Translations under genes and position numbers: made by a program
Origin: an uncultured Variovorax sp.
Lineage (GTDB): Bacteria; Pseudomonadota; Gammaproteobacteria; Burkholderiales; Burkholderiaceae
NCBI GenBank assembly: GCA_946478645.1
Contig: CAMLCW010000305.1
Location: forward strand, 1-6,214
Direction: 5' to 3'
DNA: 6,214 bases
Part shown: one piece after another, positions 1 through 6,214 of the stretch
Numbering within the stretch: position 1 is the first letter of the stretch
Layout of the letters: each line of letters begins with the position of its first letter
Notes under the pieces: model-generated
Told to the model about the DNA's origin: nothing
What the model saw: only the letters and a program-made list of their open reading frames with translations
The model's database searches: none

Positions 1-625
1 CGCGCCGACGGTGGGCAGCGTGGCGCTCGACGGCCGGGCGCTGGCGGACCACGGCATGCCGGCGCTCGCGCTGCGCCGTGCACTGATGCCGCAGGAGAGC
101 GCGGTCGCCTTCGACTTCAGCGCGCGCGACATCGTCGCGCTGGGTCGTTATCCGCACCGCCGCGCGCCGGGACGCGACGAAGACGCGATCATCGACGCAG
201 CGATGGCGCTGACCGATGTCACCGCGCTTGCGCCGCGCGTGCTCAACACCCTGTCGGGCGGCGAGAAGGCCCGGGTCCACCTGGCGCGCGCGCTGGCCCA
301 GCTGTGGCATCCGCGCCCCGATGGCACGAGCCGCTGGCTGCTGCTCGATGAGCCCACCGCGGCGCTGGACCTTGCGCACCAGCATGCCGCGATGCGGCTG
401 CTGCGCGACCGGGCCGCACAGGGCGTGGGCGTGGTCGCCGTGCTGCACGACCTGAACCTCGCGCGGCGCTATGCCGACGACGTGGTCGTGCTCGGTGCGG
501 CCGAAGGGGTGCGGCAGGGCCCGGTAAACGATGTGCTCGAGCCCGCGCTGATCGAAGCCGTCTGGGGCATGCCCTGCCAGCCCGTGCGCAGCGCCGACGG
601 CACGCTCCAGTACCTGTTCGGCTGA
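1..625 (+). CDS. hmuV: Heme (hemin) ABC transporter ATP-binding protein, 5'-truncated
   Basis: This is the ATPase subunit of an ABC importer, which would sit on the cytoplasmic face of the inner membrane and power heme/hemin uptake with a permease (HmuU-type) and periplasmic binding protein (HmuT-type). The frame is open from base 2, giving 207 visible residues; the start codon and Walker A (P-loop) lie left of the window. Visible, in order: Q-loop (MPQES, Gln31 of the visible part), ABC signature LSGGE (84-88), Walker B LLLDEP (103-108) with the D-loop ALD after it, and the H-loop switch histidine in AVLHDLNLA (His139). The stretch LARALAQLW followed by a short insert and WLLLDEPTAALDLAHQH resembles HmuV more than FecE/BtuD, but a siderophore or cobalamin ATPase cannot be excluded without the neighbours. 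Internal GTG or ATG codons near the left edge are not the true start. It ends 29 bp before the convergent ppsR stop; no clear T-tailed terminator separates them. Confidence 0.85.
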   Translation, partial: APTVGSVALDGRALADHGMPALALRRALMPQESAVAFDFSARDIVALGRYPHRRAPGRDEDAIIDAAMALTDVTALAPRVLNTLSGGEKARVHLARALAQLWHPRPDGTSRWLLLDEPTAALDLAHQHAAMRLLRDRAAQGVGVVAVLHDLNLARRYADDVVVLGAAEGVRQGPVNDVLEPALIEAVWGMPCQPVRSADGTLQYLFG

Positions 626-639
626 AGGGCGCGGCGGCG

Positions 640-671
640 CAGTACGTCAGCCGCTCAGTACGTGAGCCGCT
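640..671. repeat. 16-bp tandem direct repeat spanning the ppsR stop codon
   Basis: Bases 640-655 (CAGTACGTCAGCCGCT) and 656-671 (CAGTACGTGAGCCGCT) are adjacent copies identical at 15 of 16 positions. The right copy encodes the last residues of PpsR (Arg-Leu-Thr-Tyr) and the first two bases of its stop codon. The left copy supplies the third base and the 3' flank. The second copy also contains most of a short inverted repeat, GCTCA-GTACG-TGAGC (653-667), too weak and without a T-tract to call a terminator. Confidence 0.8.
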
Positions 672-1476
672 CGGGCTTGAGCTCCTGCAGGATGGTGGTG
701 GCGATCTCTTCGATGGACTTGGTCGTGGTCGACAGCCAGCGGATGCCCGCGCGGCGCATCATGGCCTCGGCCTCGCTCACCTCGTGGCGGCAGTTCTCGA
801 GGCTGGCGTAGCGCGAGTCGGGCCGGCGCTCGTTGCGGATCTGGCTCAGGCGCTCGGGCTGGATCGTGAGGCCGAAGATCTTCTTGCGATGCGGCATCAG
901 CGCGGGCGGCAACTGGCGGCGCTCGAAATCCTCTGGGATCAGCGGGTAGTTGGCCGCCTTCAGGCCGTGCTGCATCGCCAGGTAGAGCGAGGTCGGCGTC
1001 TTGCCGCTGCGGCTCACGCCGACCAGGATCACGTCGGCGCCCTCGAGGTCGCGGTTGCTCTGCCCGTCGTCGTGGGCCAGGCTGAAGTCGATCGCCGCGA
1101 TGCGCGCGTCGTACTCCTTGCTCTTGCTGACATCGCTGAAGCGGCCGATGCGGTGGTTCGACTTCATCGCCAGCTCGATCTCGAGCGGCCGCACGAAGGT
1201 GCCGAACATGTCGAGCAGCATGCCCTTGCAGCCGGTCTCGATCACCTCGAGCACCTCCATATTGGCCAGCGTGGTGAAGACGATCGGCCGCACGCCCTCG
1301 ATCTCGGCCGTGTGGTTGATCTGCCGCACCGCCTGATGCGCCTTGTCGACGGTGTCGGTGAAGGGCAGCCGCACATGGCGCGGCTTCATCTCGAACTGCG
1401 CCAGCACGGCGTTGCCGAAGGTCTCGGCGGTGATGCCCGTGCCGTCGGAAATGAAGAAAACTGTGCGTGTGGTCAT
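655..1476 (-). CDS. ppsR: Phosphoenolpyruvate synthase regulatory protein (bifunctional kinase/phosphorylase)
   Basis: PpsR controls PEP synthase. It inactivates PpsA by ADP-dependent phosphorylation of a threonine beside the catalytic histidine, and reactivates it by phosphate-dependent dephosphorylation that yields pyrophosphate. The protein belongs to the DUF299/Kinase-PPPase family and is cytoplasmic. The chosen ATG gives 273 residues, the normal family length; an in-frame upstream ATG (1533) would add 19 Arg/Gly-rich residues not typical of the family. Visible motifs: N-terminal [12 protein letters not shown] (7-18), [10 protein letters not shown] (129-138), the P-loop GVSRSGKT (153-160) and the C-terminal [13 protein letters not shown] segment (from residue 247). 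It ends in Leu-Thr-Tyr. The Shine-Dalgarno is weak: an AGGA about 14 bases upstream. The gene is divergent from its target ppsA, 187 bp apart, which strongly supports PEP synthase rather than pyruvate phosphate dikinase as the substrate. No frameshift or missing motif is seen. Confidence 0.95.
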   Translation of the reverse strand: MTTRTVFFISDGTGITAETFGNAVLAQFEMKPRHVRLPFTDTVDKAHQAVRQINHTAEIEGVRPIVFTTLANMEVLEVIETGCKGMLLDMFGTFVRPLEIELAMKSNHRIGRFSDVSKSKEYDARIAAIDFSLAHDDGQSNRDLEGADVILVGVSRSGKTPTSLYLAMQHGLKAANYPLIPEDFERRQLPPALMPHRKKIFGLTIQPERLSQIRNERRPDSRYASLENCRHEVSEAEAMMRRAGIRWLSTTTKSIEEIATTILQELKPERLTY

Positions 1477-1531
1477 GTCTTGCGGCCTTGTCCTGCGGCG
1501 CGGGCCATCCCGCCCCCCTACAATCCGGCCC

Positions 1532-1560
1532 ATTATCGGGAATCCGCTTCCCCGTATCAG
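1532..1560 (-). promoter_or_regulatory. Candidate sigma-70-type promoter for ppsR
   Basis: On the minus strand a -35-like CTGATA (plus 1555-1560, 4/6 to consensus) is followed after 17 bp by a -10-like GATAAT (plus 1532-1537, 5/6). Transcription would begin near 1525 and give a leader of about 50 nt before the ppsR ATG. The spacer contains the inverted repeat at 1538-1552. This is a pattern match only. In the same region the plus strand holds TACAAT (1519-1524), a possible ppsA -10, but without a recognisable -35. Confidence 0.4.
1538..1552. repeat. Inverted repeat GGGAA-N5-TTCCC between ppsR and ppsA
   Basis: A perfect 5-bp inverted repeat, GGGAATCCGCTTCCC, lies in the 187-bp divergent intergenic region, inside the spacer of the candidate ppsR promoter. 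Its position would suit an operator affecting one or both genes. Short palindromes arise by chance in G+C-rich DNA, and no known regulator site is recognised, so an operator role is inference. The rest of the intergenic region holds two further short palindromes, ACGATCGT (1608-1615) and CTGCATGCAG (1626-1635), and no gene. Confidence 0.35.
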
Positions 1561-1663
1561 AATTCTTCTTCCTCATGCACACCGCGCCCGCACCCAGAGC
1601 AACGAGAACGATCGTGCCGCGCCGCCTGCATGCAGCACCGGTTTCAACTTCTGGAGCTTTCCC

Positions 1664-4057
<2,394 letters not shown>

Positions 4058-4070
4058 CCCACCTGGCTAG

Positions 4071-4096
4071 CGGAAATCCCCATGCGGGGATTCCCG
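4071..4096 (+). other. Stable hairpin just after ppsA
   Basis: Eleven-base arms, CGGAAATCCCC (4071-4081) and GGGGATTCCCG (4086-4096), can pair with a single A-C mismatch around an ATGC loop, starting 13 bp after the ppsA stop. No T-run follows directly, so on its own it is not a classical intrinsic terminator. It may protect the ppsA mRNA 3' end or act together with the hairpin at 4106-4132. Confidence 0.6.
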
Positions 4097-4105
4097 TGGC
4101 CGACG

Positions 4106-4132
4106 CGCATTTTTGAAACAAAATGCGTTTTT
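4106..4132 (+). terminator. Probable Rho-independent terminator of ppsA
   Basis: The perfect arms CGCATTTT (4106-4113) and AAAATGCG (4120-4127) enclose a 6-base loop and are followed at once by five T residues (4128-4132). A G-U pair could extend the base of the stem. The stem is A/T-rich at the loop end, so it is only moderately stable, but the stem-plus-T-run layout and its place 49 bp after the ppsA stop fit termination of ppsA transcripts. Confidence 0.7.
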
Positions 4133-4182
4133 GGTGACAGACTTGAGAGATTCACGGGCGTATCCCGGAAGGGGAAGACCAC

Positions 4183-4677
4183 ATGATTCTCGTCAAGACA
4201 CCGGCCGGGCAACTGGCCTTCAAGGAGCGTTCGGCGGCGCTGTCGCCGCGCCAGCGCTCGGCTTTCATCCTGTTCGACGGCAAGCGTTCGGTCGAGGAGG
4301 TGCTGGCCGGCGGCATGGGCATCGTGCGTGACGACGTCGACCAGATGGTTGCGCTCGGGCTGCTCGAAGCGCCCGGGGGCGGCGCCCACGGCAGCGCCAG
4401 CAGTGCGCCGGCGGCCGAGGCCGCAGCGCCCGCTTCACCGGTTGCCGCGGCCGCGACCGGCGCGCCAGCGCCGGGCCGCAGCAGGCAGCAGCGCTACAAG
4501 GATGCCTACCCGATCGCCACCCAGCTTACGGGCAGCCTCGGGCTCAGGGGCTTCCGGCTCAATCTCCAGGTCGAGGGCACCACGGGCTACGAGGACCTGC
4601 TCGCGCTCGCGCCCAAGATCCGCGCCGCGGTCGGACCCGAGAAGGCCGCCGCACTCGATCAGGCCCTCAACGACTGA
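4183..4677 (+). CDS. Conserved-looking protein of unknown function, two domains joined by an Ala/Pro linker
   Basis: I do not recognise a named family. The start is well supported: AAGGGGA (4169-4175) sits 7 bases before the ATG. The 164-residue product shows three parts. Residues 1-62 form a compact segment with LSPRQRSAFILFDGKRSVEEV and a following DDVDQMVALGLLE, resembling the small helical or winged-helix-like N-terminal modules (pattern: R-x-lllLiDGkRtv-eel...L..LGLi) seen in various proteobacterial proteins. Residues 63-100 are a low-complexity Ala/Pro/Gly/Ser linker. Residues 101-164 form a charged C-terminal domain starting RQQRYKDAYPIATQLTGSLG and ending in a predicted helix. No signal peptide, membrane segment, Cys cluster or catalytic motif is visible, so it is probably cytoplasmic. 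Codon use matches the neighbours. It lies alone between the ppsA terminator and the rpsF promoter; no clear promoter is seen in the 50 bp before it, so read-through from ppsA is possible. A DNA- or protein-binding adaptor is a guess. Confidence 0.8.
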   Translation: MILVKTPAGQLAFKERSAALSPRQRSAFILFDGKRSVEEVLAGGMGIVRDDVDQMVALGLLEAPGGGAHGSASSAPAAEAAAPASPVAAAATGAPAPGRSRQQRYKDAYPIATQLTGSLGLRGFRLNLQVEGTTGYEDLLALAPKIRAAVGPEKAAALDQALND

Positions 4678-4690
4678 GCGGCGCTTCGAT

Positions 4691-4720
4691 TTGCCGCAGT
4701 GCTCGCTTCAGGGCTATAAT
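4691..4720 (+). promoter_or_regulatory. Sigma-70-type promoter of the rpsF-priB-rpsR-rplI operon
   Basis: A -35-like TTGCCG (4691-4696, 4/6 to consensus) and a perfect -10 TATAAT (4715-4720) are separated by 18 bp. Transcription would start near 4727, giving a leader of about 74 nt before the rpsF ATG. A perfect -10 is rare in this G+C-rich window, and its place just upstream of a ribosomal protein operon makes it the best-supported promoter here. Confidence 0.8.
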
Positions 4721-4735
4721 CGCCGGCTTTGCCTT

Positions 4736-4764
4736 GCCACACTGCGCCCGACGCTGCAGGTGGC
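4736..4764 (+). promoter_or_regulatory. Leader hairpin of the rpsF operon, possible S6:S18 autoregulatory site
   Basis: The arms GCCAC (4736-4740) + CTGC (4742-4745) and GCAG (4756-4759) + GTGGC (4760-4764) form a 9-bp stem with one bulged A (4741). The apical part (4746-4755) includes CCG (4748-4750) and can close by two more G-C pairs. Many bacterial rpsF leaders carry a structure with a conserved CCG that the S6:S18 complex binds, mimicking its 16S rRNA site. The location and the CCG fit, but I cannot confirm the exact geometry. A CTTTTCC run follows (4764-4770), so a weak attenuator is an alternative. A second, 5-bp hairpin (TCTTC-CACG-GAAGA, 4771-4784) lies nearer the ribosome binding site. 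Confidence 0.5.
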
Positions 4765-4800
4765 TTTTCCTCTTCCACGGAAGAATCCACAAGGAGTGCC

Positions 4801-5178
4801 ATGCGTCACTACGAAATCATTTTGCTGATCCACCCGGATCAGAGCGAGCAAGTTCCGGCCATGCTGGAGCGCTACAAGGGCCTGATCACGGCCGGCGGCG
4901 GCAAGGTCCACCGCGTTGAAGACTGGGGCCGCCGCCAGCTGGCCTACCAGATCAACAAGCTCAACAAGGCGCACTACCTGTGCGTCAACATCGAGGCTGA
5001 ACAAGCCGTGATGGGCGAGCTCGAGCATGCGTTCAAGTTCAACGACGCCGTGCTGCGCCATCTGACGGTCCAGAAGAAGAAGGCCGAAACCGGTCCTTCG
5101 TCGATGATGAAGACGGTCGAGCGCGAAGAAGCCCGCAAGGCTCAGCAGGCCGAATACGCCGCCAACAACAACAGCTGA
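4801..5178 (+). CDS. rpsF: 30S ribosomal protein S6
   Basis: S6 binds the central domain of 16S rRNA in the platform of the small subunit as a heterodimer with S18, encoded two genes downstream. The 125-residue product starts [19 protein letters not shown], the standard S6 N-terminus. It continues through [20 protein letters not shown] (40-59), the strand-helix core of its ferredoxin-like fold, and the segment [14 protein letters not shown]. The C-terminal tail from about residue 96 is charged ([13 protein letters not shown]) and ends NNNS; such tails vary between species and in enterobacteria are targets of glutamate addition by RimK. The ATG is preceded by AAGGAG (4791-4796) with a short 4-base spacer. 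An in-frame start at 4729 would add 24 residues foreign to the family and falls in the structured leader. It is first in the operon, and its stop is 4 bp before the priB start. Confidence 0.97.
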   Translation: MRHYEIILLIHPDQSEQVPAMLERYKGLITAGGGKVHRVEDWGRRQLAYQINKLNKAHYLCVNIEAEQAVMGELEHAFKFNDAVLRHLTVQKKKAETGPSSMMKTVEREEARKAQQAEYAANNNS

Positions 5179-5182
5179 TGGC

Positions 5183-5500
5183 GTGACCGCCGCCGCTGCT
5201 GCGGCAACCGGTGCGAATCAGCTTCTGCTGACCGCCGCGGTTGCCGAACTCGGAGCCTTGCGATACACGCCGGCCGGCCTTCCCGCCATCGACCTGAAGC
5301 TCGAACACGAATCGACGCGGCAGGAGGCAGGAAAAGCCAGGCAGGTGAAGACGGCCCTCAAGGCCGTGGCCTTCGGCGCGATCGCCGAGCGGCTCGCAAC
5401 GCAGTCGATGGGGAGCCTCTGGCGTTTTCAGGGCTTTCTCGCGACACCGGGCAACGGCAAGCATCCGGTCCTGCACATCCTGGATTTTCAGCAAGATTAA
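5183..5500 (+). CDS. priB: Primosomal replication protein N (PriB)
   Basis: PriB is a small single-stranded-DNA-binding protein of the OB fold, related to SSB. It joins PriA at stalled forks to reload DnaB and restart replication. The identification rests on a 105-residue length, position between rpsF and rpsR (the conserved beta/gammaproteobacterial site), and recognisable features: NQLLLTAAVAELGALRYTPAG (strand 1-2 region), LPAIDLKLEHES, VAFGAIAERLA and a C-terminal HPVLHILDFQ strand. The start is GTG. The nearby ATG (5178-5180) overlapping the rpsF stop is out of frame and meets a stop after two codons. No good Shine-Dalgarno precedes the GTG, so translation is probably coupled to rpsF. 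The Ala-rich first residues (TAAAAAATGA) are unusual and leave the exact start slightly uncertain. Confidence 0.9.
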   Translation: MTAAAAAATGANQLLLTAAVAELGALRYTPAGLPAIDLKLEHESTRQEAGKARQVKTALKAVAFGAIAERLATQSMGSLWRFQGFLATPGNGKHPVLHILDFQQD

Positions 5501-5521
5501 TTTTCGAAAAGAGGTCCCGAA

Positions 5522-5803
5522 ATGGCCACGTTCAAGAAATTCAACAAAGACAAGCGCCCGAAGCGCAACACCCAGTCGCTGCTGTTCAAGCGCAAGCGTT
5601 TCTGCCGCTTCACGGTCGCCGGTGTCGAAGAGATCGACTACAAGGACATCGACACGCTGCGTGACTTCATCAGCGAAAACGGCAAGATCATCCCCGCGCG
5701 CCTGACCGGCACGCGCGCGATCTACCAGCGCCAGCTCAACACCGCGATCAAGCGCGCCCGCTTCCTCGCGATGGTGCCTTACAGCGACCAGCACCGCGTC
5801 TAA
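5522..5803 (+). CDS. rpsR: 30S ribosomal protein S18
   Basis: S18 forms a heterodimer with S6 and binds the central domain of 16S rRNA on the 30S platform. The 93-residue product carries a basic N-terminal tail ([13 protein letters not shown]), [19 protein letters not shown], and the family signature region [20 protein letters not shown] (52-71) followed by [20 protein letters not shown]. It is slightly longer than the E. coli protein (75 residues), with the extra at both ends, mostly the basic N-terminal tail. GAGG (5511-5514) lies 7 bases before the ATG. The 21-bp gap after priB also holds the palindrome TTTTCGAAAA (5501-5510). rplI follows after 11 bp. Confidence 0.97.
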   Translation: MATFKKFNKDKRPKRNTQSLLFKRKRFCRFTVAGVEEIDYKDIDTLRDFISENGKIIPARLTGTRAIYQRQLNTAIKRARFLAMVPYSDQHRV

Positions 5804-5814
5804 GGAGCCCGACC

Positions 5815-6214
5815 ATGCAAATCATTCTTCTGGACAAGGTCCTGAACGTCGGCGCCCTCGGCGACATCGTCAAGGTCAAGGACGGCTACGCCCGCAACTT
5901 CCTGATCCCGACGGGCCGCGCCCGCCGCGCCACCGCTGCCAACAAGGCCGAGTTCGAAGCCAAGCGCGCCGAACTCGAAAAGGCCGCCGCTGCCAAGCTG
6001 GCCGAATCGCAAGCCCAGGGCGAGAAGCTCGGCGGCACGACCGTCAAGCTGACGCAGAAGGCCGGCGTCGACGGCCGCCTGTTCGGTTCGGTCACCAACG
6101 GCGACATCGCCGAAGAGCTCGGCAAGCAGGGCTACAAGGTTGCCAAGTCGCAAGTGCGCCTGCCCAACGGCCCGATCAAGACCGTGGGCGATTCCACCGT
6201 CAGCGTGGCGCTGC
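5815..6214 (+). CDS. rplI: 50S ribosomal protein L9, 3'-truncated
   Basis: L9 binds 23S rRNA near the base of the L1 stalk and extends from the 50S surface, helping keep the reading frame. The first 133 codons are visible; the family is about 150 residues, so roughly 17 codons lie beyond the right edge. The N-terminal rRNA-binding domain starts [20 protein letters not shown], with the conserved GxLGD turn and [10 protein letters not shown] (23-32). A long Ala/Glu/Lys-rich connecting helix covers about residues 41-74, and the C-terminal domain follows, with [17 protein letters not shown] (86-102). The ribosome binding site AAGGAG (5802-5807) overlaps the rpsR stop codon and lies 7 bases from the ATG, indicating tight coupling to S18. 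No anomaly is visible. Confidence 0.97.
   Translation, partial: MQIILLDKVLNVGALGDIVKVKDGYARNFLIPTGRARRATAANKAEFEAKRAELEKAAAAKLAESQAQGEKLGGTTVKLTQKAGVDGRLFGSVTNGDIAEELGKQGYKVAKSQVRLPNGPIKTVGDSTVSVAL

Noticed and set aside
1626..1635. Palindrome CTGCATGCAG in the ppsA leader
   Set aside because: It is a perfect 10-bp palindrome, but it matches no regulator site I can name and could be chance. It is noted only as part of the intergenic description.
1343..1663. N-terminal extension of ppsA in the same frame
   Set aside because: The extension runs antisense through ppsR and lacks family similarity. The ATG at 1664 has a well-spaced GGAG and gives the standard PEP synthase length.
4137..4182. Promoter for the unknown gene at 4183
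   Set aside because: TTGGTG and TTGAGA occur as -35-like words, but no -10-like hexamer lies at 16-19 bp from either, so no promoter is called.
5501..5510. Perfect palindrome TTTTCGAAAA between priB and rpsR
   Set aside because: It is short, A/T-rich and next to the rpsR ribosome binding site. A 10-bp palindrome of this kind is not enough to propose an operator or terminator.

Overview
The window looks like a chromosomal segment of a high-G+C betaproteobacterium, most likely Burkholderiales and probably Comamonadaceae (Variovorax/Acidovorax-like). The evidence is strong G/C preference at third codon positions, the rpsF-priB-rpsR-rplI order with priB inside the ribosomal operon (a beta/gammaproteobacterial arrangement), and the sequence style of PpsA, PpsR and the heme ATPase. 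The genus is inference; no rRNA or other marker is present.

Layout. (1) 1-625, plus: the 3' two thirds of a heme-type ABC importer ATPase (HmuV-like), cut by the left edge. (2) 655-1476, minus: ppsR, convergent with the ATPase gene; a 16-bp tandem duplication spans its stop codon. (3) 1477-1663: a divergent intergenic region with a candidate ppsR promoter and small inverted repeats. (4) 1664-4057, plus: a complete phosphoenolpyruvate synthase gene, ppsA, followed by two hairpins, the second a plausible intrinsic terminator. (5) 4183-4677, plus: a conserved-looking protein of unknown function with a small N-terminal domain, an Ala/Pro linker and a C-terminal domain. (6) 4691-6214, plus: a strong sigma-70-type promoter, a structured leader, then rpsF, priB, rpsR and the first 133 codons of rplI, cut by the right edge.

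How they work together. PpsA makes PEP from pyruvate and ATP for gluconeogenesis. PpsR is the bifunctional kinase/phosphorylase that switches PpsA off and on by modifying a threonine two residues before the catalytic histidine. Both the P-loop of PpsR and the target motif of PpsA (Thr424, His426) are visible, so the divergent pair is a self-contained regulatory module. The S6 operon supplies ribosomal proteins S6, S18 and L9 together with the replication-restart protein PriB. Its leader can fold into a hairpin with an apical CCG, which suggests feedback control by the S6:S18 complex.

Most of the window is ordinary core genome. I found no mobile element, CRISPR array, tRNA, rRNA or toxin/defence system, and no convincing sign of an undescribed multi-gene system. 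The points most worth checking are the rpsF leader hairpin, the unknown 164-residue protein, the repeat at the ppsR stop and the inverted repeat in the ppsR-ppsA intergenic region.
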